DNA from: an uncultured Desulfobacterales bacterium
GTDB lineage: Bacteria; Desulfobacterota; Desulfobacteria; Desulfobacterales; JAHEIW01
Reading direction: 5' to 3'
Length of the DNA: 64,000 bases
Assembly (NCBI GenBank): GCA_947259495.1
Contig: CAMYLV010000027.1
Coordinates: 27,984 to 91,983, forward strand
This document shows, piece after piece, positions 10,088 through 19,029 of this stretch; within the stretch, counting starts at the first letter, position 1; each line of letters opens with the position of its first letter. Position numbers and translations under genes: made by a program. The notes under the pieces were generated by a model. That model had not been told where the DNA came from and ran no database searches. It saw only the letters and a list, made by a program, of their open reading frames with translations.

Positions 10088-10163
10088 TGGCTCCCCAGCA
10101 CGGACTCGAACCGCGGACCCGGTGGTTAACAGCCACCTGCTCTGCCTACTGAGCTACTGGGGA
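10088..10163 (-). tRNA. tRNA-Asn (anticodon GTT), CCA encoded
   Basis: reverse complement TCCCCAGTAGCTCAGTAGGCAGAGCAGGTGGCTGTTAACCACCGGGTCCGCGGTTCGAGTCCGTGCTGGGGAGCCA folds as a cloverleaf. Confidence 0.95.
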
Positions 10164-10490
10164 ACATATTTATGAATAAAAGTTTACTCTAATTGATGTG
10201 TTTGTCCAGAACCCGGTGGTTAATCCGCCGCAGGCGGACTCTGCCTACTGAGCTACTGGGGAACATATTTATGAATAAAGCTACTGGGGAACATAATAAC
10301 GAATAAAAGTTTATGTAAATTACGATATTTGTCCAGAACCCGGTGGTTAATCCGCCACAGGCGGACTCTGCCTACTGAGCTACTGGGGAACATATTTATG
10401 AATAAAAGTTTACGTTAATTACAGTGTTTGTCCAGAACCCGGTGGTTAATCCGCCGCAGGCGGACTCTGCCTACTGAGCTACTGGGCATC
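10164..10490 (-). repeat. tandem array of three partial tRNA-Asn-derived units each carrying TCCGCC(T/G)GNGGCGGA-type palindromes
   Basis: acccggtggttaa + palindrome + ctctgcctactgagctactggg at 10211, 10338 and 10437, separated by similar gaacatatttatgaataaaagttta...tttgtccaga spacers. Confidence 0.9.
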
Positions 10491-10566
10491 AGACAAATTT
10501 GGTTAAATAATTGTTATTCTAACAAAAGTCAAGGAAAAATTCATCACGGCGTATCTTGGTGTTTGA

Positions 10567-12354
10567 TTATTTAGTTATCGGCTTCAGCTTTAGATAAAGC
10601 TCATCCAGCTGAGCTTTGCTGGTTTCTGCCGGCGCCTCGGTCAGCAGACAGGCCGCCTTCTGGGTCTTGGGAAAAGCGATCACATCCCGGATGGATGATT
10701 CAGCGCACATCAGCATCACCAGCCGATCAAAACCGATGGCAATGCCGCCATGGGGCGGTGCACCGGAATCCAGAGCATCAAGTAAAAAGCCGAATTTGTC
10801 TTCATAGGTCTTTCGATCCATATTCAGGGCCTCAAAGACTTTTTCCTGCAGACTGCGCTGATGGATCCGGATGCTGCCGCCGCCGATTTCAAAACCGTTT
10901 AGCACCAGATCATAGGCCCGGCTTTTCACCGCAAGGGGTTCTTTCGCAAGACGACCGTAATCCTCTTCCAACGGGGACGTAAATGGATGATGCAGAGCCT
11001 GCAGCCGCTTTTCGGTTTCATCATATTCAAACATCGGAAAGCGGGTTACCCACAAAAAACGATACTCATTGGCATCGATCAAACCCAGGATTTTGCCCAG
11101 ATGATTTCTAAGATAGCCCAGGGCCTCATTGACAATCTTGGGCTGATCGGCGACAAAAAATATCAGGTCTCCGGTCTCCATCTCGATCCGTTCGGCCAGA
11201 GCCTCTTTTTCCGCATCCGAAAAGAATTTTGTGATCGGAGATTGCCATTCATTTTCTTTGACTTTTATCCAGGCCATTCCTTTTGCCCGGTAAACACTGA
11301 CAAGATCGATCAAATCATCGATTTCCTTACGCGAAAAGTCAATGCATCCTTTGGCATTTAGAGCTTTGACAATACCGCCTTTTTTGACCGCATTGGCAAA
11401 AACCTTAAAGCTGGAACCGGCAACAATGTCGGAAATATCTTTAAGCTCCAAGCCAAAGCGGGTATCGGGCTTATCCAGTCCATAACGGCCAACCGCCTCT
11501 TCATAAGTTAATTGAGAAAACGGGCGCTTGAGTTTTACCCCGAGTACACGTTTAAAAAGCCGGGCCATCATGCCTTCGGTGAGGTTCATGACGTCGTCTT
11601 CGCCCACAAAAGACATTTCAATATCGATCTGGGTAAACTCGGGCTGTCGATCGGCTCGCAGGTCCTCATCCCGAAAGCACCGCACGATTTGATAATAACG
11701 GTCAAACCCGGATATCATAAAAAGCTGTTTGAATATTTGCGGCGATTGCGGCAGGGCATAAAATTGACCCGGATTGACCCGGCTGGGGACAAGATAGTCC
11801 CTGGCGCCTTCGGGAGTGCTGCGCGTTAAAAAGGGTGTTTCCAGATCGAGGAAACCGTTTCTATTGAGATATTCTCTGACCGCAGCCGTGGTCCGGTGCC
11901 GCAGAACAAGATTTTTTTGCATTTCGGGTCGCCGCAGATCCAGGTGCCGATATTTGAGCCGGATGGTTTCAGAAGCATCAATCTCATCTTCGATCAGAAA
12001 CGGCGGGGTATTGGCCTTGTTTAAAAGCCTGAATTCAGTGACGGCAACTTCAATCTCGCCGGTCTTCAATTTAGTATTAATCATGTCTGCTGGCCGGTTC
12101 TCGACTTTGCCGCGCACCGCCAGCACATATTCATTGCGGATGGCGTGGGCCTTGGCATGAATCTTTTTGTCTACCTTCGGATTGAACACAACCTGGGTGA
12201 TACCTTCCCGATCCCGTAAGTCCACAAAGATCACGCCCCCGTGATCCCGTCGCCGATGGACCCAACCCATTAAAACCACTTCCTTATCAACGTCACCGGC
12301 ATCGAGCTCCCAGCAATGATGCGTTCTGCGCATGCTACCGAGTTGATCTGACAA
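10567..12354 (-). CDS. aspS: aspartyl-tRNA synthetase
   Basis: MRRTHHCWELDAGDVDKEVVLMGWVHRRRDHGGVIFVDLRDREG; class II motifs, GGSIRIH, APPHGGIAIGFDRLVML. Confidence 0.96.
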   Translation of the reverse strand: MSDQLGSMRRTHHCWELDAGDVDKEVVLMGWVHRRRDHGGVIFVDLRDREGITQVVFNPKVDKKIHAKAHAIRNEYVLAVRGKVENRPADMINTKLKTGEIEVAVTEFRLLNKANTPPFLIEDEIDASETIRLKYRHLDLRRPEMQKNLVLRHRTTAAVREYLNRNGFLDLETPFLTRSTPEGARDYLVPSRVNPGQFYALPQSPQIFKQLFMISGFDRYYQIVRCFRDEDLRADRQPEFTQIDIEMSFVGEDDVMNLTEGMMARLFKRVLGVKLKRPFSQLTYEEAVGRYGLDKPDTRFGLELKDISDIVAGSSFKVFANAVKKGGIVKALNAKGCIDFSRKEIDDLIDLVSVYRAKGMAWIKVKENEWQSPITKFFSDAEKEALAERIEMETGDLIFFVADQPKIVNEALGYLRNHLGKILGLIDANEYRFLWVTRFPMFEYDETEKRLQALHHPFTSPLEEDYGRLAKEPLAVKSRAYDLVLNGFEIGGGSIRIHQRSLQEKVFEALNMDRKTYEDKFGFLLDALDSGAPPHGGIAIGFDRLVMLMCAESSIRDVIAFPKTQKAACLLTEAPAETSKAQLDELYLKLKPITK

Positions 12355-12438
12355 TATTATCTCCCTGTTCCATCGGTTTTATTGGTTTATGAAGCTTGAT
12401 AATCTCTTAAAAAGTCAATAAAGCAATTTATTTACGAG

Positions 12439-12534
12439 TGTGTTTGGTATTTGGTGTTTAGTGTTTAGAGCTCTAACATCTCGATATAGCATCATAAACT
12501 TCATGCCAAACACCAAACACGAAACACCAAACAC
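12439..12534. repeat. intergenic inverted array, GTGTTTGGT type
   Basis: tgtgtttggtatttggtgtttagtgtttag facing gccaaacaccaaacacgaaacaccaaacac. Confidence 0.75.
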
Positions 12535-13788
12535 TTAATAAATCCGATTTTTTATAGCTTCAACCAGACCATCGAGGGGAATTGACGCCTGGTCTTTGGT
12601 TTTCATATTTCGCAGGATGGCCTCACCTTTTGCAAGCTCGTCGTCCCCCACAATCAGAACATGATCGGCCGCAAGCCGGTCGGCCCGTTTCATCTGGCTT
12701 TTTAGGCTTTTGCCGGCAAAATCCAGTTCCGCCCGAATGCCTTCATCACCGAGGGCACAGATCCATTCAAAAGCCAATAAACGGCTCTTATCCCCCAAAG
12801 CCGCCACGAAAATATCCGGTTTTCTGTAAAATTGGCTGGCAGCAAGCCCGGTCAATTCAGTGAGCCTGTCAAAACCAATGGCAAAGCCGGTTGCCGGAAT
12901 GTCCGGCCCGCCCAGTTCGCTGACCAGTCCATCGTAACGGCCGCCGCCGGCAACGGCATTCTGGGCCCCCAGGGATCCTGTTTGAATCTCAAAAGTAGTG
13001 CGTGCATAATAGTCCAGCCCGCGCACTAAATTCTTATCAACCACAAAGGGAACGCCCAGCTTTTGCAGCATATTTTGCACCTCGTCAAAATCTGCTTTGC
13101 ACTCCGAACAGAGGTGATCGATAATTGCGGGGGCATCAGCCACGGCCGCCCTGCAGGCCGGCACCTTGCAGTCCAACACCCTCAACGGATTACGGTCCTT
13201 GCGTCGTATGCAATCGGCGCACAGCTGATCACTGACGGATGCAAAAAATTCCGATAAGGCGGCTTTGAATTGCGGCCGGCATTTCGGGCAGCCCAGAGAG
13301 TTGATGTGCGTTATGACATCTGCGACTTCCAGTCGCGCAAACAATCTCACCAGAAGAAAAATAAGCTGGACATCGACCAGCCCGGATTGGACACCAAAGA
13401 TCTCGGCATTAATCTGATAAAACTGCCGGTACCTTCCCTTCTGCGGCCGCTCGCGGCGAAACATAGGGCCAATGGTGTAGAATTTTTGGACCGGATCTTT
13501 GGCATACAGGCGGTGCTGAATGTAGGCCCGCACAATCGAAGCGGTGGCTTCCGGGCGCAGGGTTATGAGGTCGCCTTTGCGATCCGGAAAGGTGTACATT
13601 TCTTTTTCGACGATGTCGGTATCCTCACCGATGCTTCTGGCAAAAAGTTCGGTTCGCTCCACAATGGGGATGCGGATCTCTTTAAAGCCGAAATCCTCCA
13701 GAAGCTCGCGTGCAACTTTTTCAACTGCCTGCCAGAGCTCGACTTCGCCGGGAAGAATATCTTTAAATCCTCTGATTAACTGGATCAT
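12535..13788 (-). CDS. hisS: histidyl-tRNA synthetase
   Basis: RGFKDILPGEVELWQ, LRPEATASIVRAYI, MFRRERPQKGRYRQFYQ, AGGGRYDGLV. Confidence 0.96.
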   Translation of the reverse strand: MIQLIRGFKDILPGEVELWQAVEKVARELLEDFGFKEIRIPIVERTELFARSIGEDTDIVEKEMYTFPDRKGDLITLRPEATASIVRAYIQHRLYAKDPVQKFYTIGPMFRRERPQKGRYRQFYQINAEIFGVQSGLVDVQLIFLLVRLFARLEVADVITHINSLGCPKCRPQFKAALSEFFASVSDQLCADCIRRKDRNPLRVLDCKVPACRAAVADAPAIIDHLCSECKADFDEVQNMLQKLGVPFVVDKNLVRGLDYYARTTFEIQTGSLGAQNAVAGGGRYDGLVSELGGPDIPATGFAIGFDRLTELTGLAASQFYRKPDIFVAALGDKSRLLAFEWICALGDEGIRAELDFAGKSLKSQMKRADRLAADHVLIVGDDELAKGEAILRNMKTKDQASIPLDGLVEAIKNRIY

Positions 13789-13953
13789 CGAACGCAATGT
13801 CCTTCAAGTCCATTAATTGGCTGAAAAATGGTAAAGCACTCAGCTGGTTTCTTTGTCCGGTTTTCAAGTAAATTCGATTTTTTATCTTAGTATTAACATT
13901 TTAGTCAACCTTAATATTTATAACCCACCTCAAAAAAGCGTCTAAGTGCCCAT

Positions 13954-14025
13954 GGCCGCGTTGCGGATCGCCTCAAAATGCTCACATACTATCGTGTATG
14001 CTCCGCTTTTTCGCCGAACCGCGCC
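13954..14025. repeat. long imperfect palindrome
   Basis: gccgcgttgcggatcgcctcaaaatgctcacatac-tatc-gtgtatgctccgctttttcgccgaaccgcgcc. Confidence 0.75.
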
Positions 14026-14241
14026 TTTTGAACTCCTTAATTTAAAAGATCAAGAGGTGAAATCCCGCTTATTGCGGGGGCCATGAACCCTTATCCACAT
14101 TTTTTAGATGGGTTCTATTTTTAATTCTTGACACCCCAGGTGTGATTGCCTAATTGATTTACTTTCAAACTTAAATAATTGTATATTAATCTGATTTTAT
14201 CTCGATAGAAATTTATTTCTGGAGGCGAAAAGGTAAATGAT

Positions 14242-15246
14242 TTGGCAAATATAGGCAAAAATAATGGTTTGACAGATGTGGCCGGCATAAAAGTAGGTCA
14301 TTACACGGACACAGATGCCGCCAGCGGTGTAACCGTAGTGATTTGTGCCGAGGGGGCCGTTACCGGCGTTGACGTGCGCGGTTCTGCACCCGGCACCCGC
14401 GAAACCGACCTGCTGGCACCGACCAACCTGGTCGAAAAGGCGCAGGCGGTGATGCTTTCCGGCGGTTCGGTTTACGGCCTGGCCGCCGCAGACGGTGTGG
14501 TGCGCTGGCTGGCAAAAAAGGGCTTTGGGTTTCCGCTGGACAAGGGATATGTCGCTCCGATCGTACCTGCCGCTGTTCTATACGATCTCGATCGCGGATC
14601 TGATTTTGTGCCCCCTATTTGCGCCGAATGGGGCGAAAAAGCCTGCCGGGCAGCCGGCAACGGTCCAGTGGCCTGCGGTTGCGCGGGTGCCGGCACCGGG
14701 GCACGGTCCGGCAGCATCAAAGGAGGGCTCGGGACCGCCAGCCGGATTCTGGATTCCGGCATCAGCGCAGCCGCTTTAGTGGCCGTCAATTCGGGCGGGT
14801 CGGTCATCGATCCAGCCACCGGGCACCCCTGGGAAATTAACCTGGAAATCGGACAGGAGTTCGGCCGGCAGGGAAAACGGGCGGTAAAACTGCCGCCGTT
14901 GCCCGCAAGCGCTCCGGCTCAAAACACCACCATCGCAGTGGTCGCCACCGATGCCATCCTGAACAAAGCGCAGGCCTGCAAAGTTGCTCAGATGGCGCAT
15001 GACGGCATGGCACGGGCCATTCGGCCGGCGCATACGATGTTCGACGGCGATACCATCTTTTGCATGGCCACCGGCAAACGAAAATTACCGGAAACCCCCG
15101 GATTTTTCAGTGCACCCCAGGCCCAAGCCATCACCGACATCGGTCACGCCATCGCAGACTGTCTGTCGAGAGCCATCATAACCGCCATCCTGACGGCTAG
15201 CAGTATGGCGGGTATGACGGCATTTTGCGATCTTAAGAATCGATAG
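14242..15246 (+). CDS. P1 family peptidase (DmpA/BapA-like aminopeptidase)
   Basis: GLTDVAGIKVGHYTD, MLSGGSVYGLAAADGVVRWL, GAGTGARSGSIKGGLGTAS, NTTIAVVATDA; TTG start. Confidence 0.9.
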   Translation: MANIGKNNGLTDVAGIKVGHYTDTDAASGVTVVICAEGAVTGVDVRGSAPGTRETDLLAPTNLVEKAQAVMLSGGSVYGLAAADGVVRWLAKKGFGFPLDKGYVAPIVPAAVLYDLDRGSDFVPPICAEWGEKACRAAGNGPVACGCAGAGTGARSGSIKGGLGTASRILDSGISAAALVAVNSGGSVIDPATGHPWEINLEIGQEFGRQGKRAVKLPPLPASAPAQNTTIAVVATDAILNKAQACKVAQMAHDGMARAIRPAHTMFDGDTIFCMATGKRKLPETPGFFSAPQAQAITDIGHAIADCLSRAIITAILTASSMAGMTAFCDLKNR

Positions 15247-15281
15247 CATTTCATAACCCAACCAAAATGGAGGGGAATACG

Positions 15282-16934
15282 ATGACCAAGAGGAGTTTAG
15301 GGAAGATTTTTCTTTTATCTTTTATATTCATACTATCGGCCCTTTTAATACTTTCCTGCGAAAAATCTACAGAAACGGGCAGGGACGCAGAAAAACTCAA
15401 TAAGCTAACCGAACAAGTCGAAAAATTGACTGAAAAGGTCGATCAATTATCCAAACAGGTTGATGAGATGGGCCGGAAACTGGAGAAATTCAGCGAAACA
15501 ATGGCAGCCCCTCAACGAGGCGGAAGTCTGGTTCTGTGCGTGGGGGATGAACCACCGGGGCTGGATCCGACAGCGAGTGCCTCTGCCGCAATCGATCGGG
15601 TCGTTTACGCCAACATCATGGAGGGTTTGATCAAGGTCGACCGCAATGGCAAATTTGTGCCCGGTCTGGCAGCCAAATGGGACGTTTCCCCGGACGGCAA
15701 GGTGTACACGTTTCAACTTCGCCAGGGCGTCAAGTTTCACAACGGTGAAATTTTCAACGCCCGGGTGGCCCGGTGGAACCTTGAGCGCGGCGCGGCGGCG
15801 GACACTAAAAATGCCCACCCTGAATTTTTCCGTGTCATCGAAAAAATCGAGACACCGTACGACTACACGCTGGTGGTGACCCTCAAGGATGTCGATGCCC
15901 TGTTTATCGTGCACATGGCTGAGGGCGACGCGGTTATGCTGCCGATGAAAGGATACGAAAATACCGCGGCGGCGCCGATCGGAACCGGACCGTTCAAATT
16001 CGCCAAATGGACCCGCGGCGACAGCGTGGGAATGGTTAGAAACGAGAAGTATTGGAACCCCGCCCTGCCCTACCTGGACAAGGTGACCTATCGGTTCATT
16101 AAGGACCCCAGCGCCCAGGTTGCGGCTTTGAAAGCCGGTGACGTGGATATCATCGGTTGGCTCTTCGCTCCCGAGCTGGCGGCGGACATCGCCATAGATA
16201 AGCGGTTTAAGGTGCTCTCGGGTGCTTCCACCTCCGAAGTCATCATGTCCACCAATAACAAGGCCAAACCTTTTGACAACAAGCTTGTGCGCCAGGCCAT
16301 CGCCTATGCCATTGACCGCCAGACCGTCATCGACCTGGTCATGGCCGGCTACGGCACCGTCATCGGATCCCACTGGCCCCCCGTCACCCCTTACTACAAG
16401 AAGATGTCCGACAGGTTTCCCTTCAACCCGCAGAAAGCCAAAGAGCTGCTGGCCCAGGCCGGTTATCCGAGCGGTTTCGAGGCGACCATCAAACTACCGG
16501 CCATCTATCCCTATTCCCAGCGGGCCGGCGAGGTCATCGCCGACATGCTGGGTCAGATCGGGATCAAGCTCAAAATCGAGATTGTAGAGTGGGGTTTTTG
16601 GCTGGACCGCATTTTCAAGCAGAAGGACTTTGAACTGTCCATGATCGGCCACGCAGAAGCCTGGGACATCGGGATATACGCCAACCCGAATTACTACTTC
16701 CAGTACGATTCCCAGGAGTTCCGGGAAGCCTATGCCAAAGCGCTCAAGGCGCCAAACGAAGCGGAGAAAGCCAAATGGTTTGGACGCTGCCAGGAAATCA
16801 TTGCCGAGGATGCCGTCAACGGCTTTCTTTTCCTTTCACCCGCACTTTCGGCAATGAAAGTCGAGCTGATGAACTGGTGGGAGAATTATCCAACCATTGC
16901 GCTCGATTGCACCGAAGTGTGGTGGAAGCGTTAG
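15282..16934 (+). CDS. peptide/nickel ABC transporter substrate-binding lipoprotein with N-terminal coiled coil
   Basis: lipobox-like LLILSC, leucine-heptad segment KLTEQVEKLTEKVDQLSKQVDEM, SBP family 5 fold motifs. Confidence 0.92.
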   Translation: MTKRSLGKIFLLSFIFILSALLILSCEKSTETGRDAEKLNKLTEQVEKLTEKVDQLSKQVDEMGRKLEKFSETMAAPQRGGSLVLCVGDEPPGLDPTASASAAIDRVVYANIMEGLIKVDRNGKFVPGLAAKWDVSPDGKVYTFQLRQGVKFHNGEIFNARVARWNLERGAAADTKNAHPEFFRVIEKIETPYDYTLVVTLKDVDALFIVHMAEGDAVMLPMKGYENTAAAPIGTGPFKFAKWTRGDSVGMVRNEKYWNPALPYLDKVTYRFIKDPSAQVAALKAGDVDIIGWLFAPELAADIAIDKRFKVLSGASTSEVIMSTNNKAKPFDNKLVRQAIAYAIDRQTVIDLVMAGYGTVIGSHWPPVTPYYKKMSDRFPFNPQKAKELLAQAGYPSGFEATIKLPAIYPYSQRAGEVIADMLGQIGIKLKIEIVEWGFWLDRIFKQKDFELSMIGHAEAWDIGIYANPNYYFQYDSQEFREAYAKALKAPNEAEKAKWFGRCQEIIAEDAVNGFLFLSPALSAMKVELMNWWENYPTIALDCTEVWWKR

Positions 16935-16988
16935 TCCATTTTGCTGTGTGGGTAAATGAATAGACCGGTTCTTTTATTTTAATGACAT

Positions 16989-17100
16989 CGGAGTGATGAA
17001 CACTGGCGTAATGGAGTAATGAAGTAATAGCGTATTGGGATGATCTTTCTGAAAATGTCACCCATCATCCCCGGCAGTCCAGCACTCCACCACTCCAAGC
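16989..17100. repeat. intergenic inverted array, GGAGTGATG type
   Basis: ggagtgatgaacactggcgtaatggagtaatgaagtaat facing cagtccagcactccaccactcc. Confidence 0.6.
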
Positions 17101-17114
17101 ATCTATGAGTATCC

Positions 17115-18059
17115 ATGATCCGCTACCTGATCAAAAAACTGATAACCCTATTGATTCTGCTTGGCCTTGTCTCCATTACGGTATTCGCGGTTCTTTTCGT
17201 TCTTCCCGGCGACCCGGCTCAGATTATTTTAGGGATCAATGCGACCCCCGAGTCGCTGGCGACGCTGCGCGCCGAGCTGGGTTTGGACAAATCATTCATG
17301 GGACAATATGCGCATTGGATGGGAAACCTTCTGCTGGGCCAGAGCCAACAGTCCATCCATTACAAAATGCCCGTTTACGAGTTGATCCGGGACAGCCTGG
17401 CGGTGACCGGTCCGCTGGCCCTTCTGGCCATGCTGTTCGCCCTCGCTATTTCGCTGCCTTTTGGCATCTACGCCGCCCGGCATCAAAACCAAGCCGGTGA
17501 TGTGGTGGTTATGGTTTGCACCCAGCTCGGGCTCGCCACCCCGGAATTCTGGTTTGGGATTCTGCTCACCCTGTTGTTTTCGGTTCAGCTGGGCTGGTTC
17601 TCCGCCGGCGGCTTCCCGGGCTGGAGCACCGATTGCTGGGGTTCGCTCAAAGCGCTGCTTTTACCGGCCTTCGCCCTGGGCGTCATCCGCGCCTCCATCC
17701 TGACACGGCTGACGCGCTCCTCCATGCTGGAAGTTCTGAGTGAGGATTACGTGCGCACGGCGCGCGCCAAAGGGCTCAAAGAACGGACGGTCGTTTATGG
17801 ACATGCACTGCGCAACGCACTCGCTCCGGTCCTGACCATCATGGGGCTTCAGTTGGGACAGCTACTGGCAGGGGCGATCATCATCGAAAACGTCTTTTTT
17901 CTGCCCGGTCTGGGAAGGCTCGTTTTTAACGCCATCGGCCAGCGAGATTTGCCGGTGGTGCGAGATATCGTATTGTTTATGGCGGCTGCCGTCGTGGTGG
18001 TCAATTTTCTCGTCGATATAGCCTACGCCGTTATTGATCCAAGAATACAGCTGGAGTAA
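17115..18059 (+). CDS. dipeptide/oligopeptide ABC transporter permease (DppB-like)
   Basis: RYLIKKLITLLILL..., binding-protein-dependent permease EDYVRTARAKGL. Confidence 0.93.
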   Translation: MIRYLIKKLITLLILLGLVSITVFAVLFVLPGDPAQIILGINATPESLATLRAELGLDKSFMGQYAHWMGNLLLGQSQQSIHYKMPVYELIRDSLAVTGPLALLAMLFALAISLPFGIYAARHQNQAGDVVVMVCTQLGLATPEFWFGILLTLLFSVQLGWFSAGGFPGWSTDCWGSLKALLLPAFALGVIRASILTRLTRSSMLEVLSEDYVRTARAKGLKERTVVYGHALRNALAPVLTIMGLQLGQLLAGAIIIENVFFLPGLGRLVFNAIGQRDLPVVRDIVLFMAAAVVVVNFLVDIAYAVIDPRIQLE

Positions 18060-18125
18060 AGGGCAACTTTCTTGGATCTTTGAATCCGCGTTGGTTGAAG
18101 CCATCTGGATTTGAATAACGCATTT

Positions 18126-18950
18126 ATGAAACGCTTCTTTAGAAATAAAAACTTTACCGTTGGATTTATTTTGTCGTTGATTGTGATCATCGCGGCTGTC
18201 ATCAGTCTGATCTGGACACCCTTTGATGCCAACAGGATGAATGCCAAACTGCGTCTGCAGGGTCCGTCCTGGCAGCACCCGCTGGGAACAGACCAGTACG
18301 GCCGGGACACGCTCTCGCGGGTGATGGTGGGCGCCGTAAATTCGATTATCGTCGGGCTCATGACGGTGGCAATCGGTTTAAGTGTCGGCGTGCTATTGGG
18401 ACTGGCATCAGCCTATTACGGTAAATGGGTCGACGAGACGATTATGCGATTTTCAGACTTTTTATTCGGATTTCCAGCCGTATTGACAGCTATCTTGATA
18501 ACCTCGATTTTGGGACCTTCCATGATCAACGCCATGCTGGCGATCAGCATTTTTTATATCCCGGTGTTCGCCCGCCTGACCCGGGCGGTGGCCATGCTCA
18601 TCTGGGAGCGTGAGTTTATCGTGGCCGCCCGTGCGGCCGGCATCAGCGAGTGGAAGATTGCCTGGCGCCATGTGCTGCCCAACATTCTTTCAACGTTGCT
18701 GATCCAGGGCACGATTCAATTTGCCGTGGCCATTTTGGCCGAGGCCGGGCTGAGCTATCTTGGATTGGGAACCCAGCCCCCACACGCCTCCTGGGGCCGA
18801 ATGTTGAATGAAGCTCAGACCTATATGTCACTATCACCGTGGATGGCTATTTTTCCCGGATTGGCCATCGCCTGGGCAGTATTAGGATTTAATTTACTGG
18901 GAGATGGACTCAGGGATACTTTGGATCCCAAAATGGTCCGAATCAGATAG
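18126..18950 (+). CDS. dipeptide/oligopeptide ABC transporter permease (DppC-like)
   Basis: HPLGTDQYGRDTLSRVM, EFIVAARAAGIS. Confidence 0.93.
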   Translation: MKRFFRNKNFTVGFILSLIVIIAAVISLIWTPFDANRMNAKLRLQGPSWQHPLGTDQYGRDTLSRVMVGAVNSIIVGLMTVAIGLSVGVLLGLASAYYGKWVDETIMRFSDFLFGFPAVLTAILITSILGPSMINAMLAISIFYIPVFARLTRAVAMLIWEREFIVAARAAGISEWKIAWRHVLPNILSTLLIQGTIQFAVAILAEAGLSYLGLGTQPPHASWGRMLNEAQTYMSLSPWMAIFPGLAIAWAVLGFNLLGDGLRDTLDPKMVRIR

Positions 18951-19029
18951 TTTTCATCTGGAAACAAAATATACATATAAAGAACATATTTTCGAAATCT
19001 AAATTCGGTAAACTAAGCAATACATAGCA

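Noticed and set aside
10164-10490. CRISPR-like repeat/spacer array
   Set aside because: The spacers between tRNA-derived units are themselves homologous, units are ~100 bp, and no cas genes are present.
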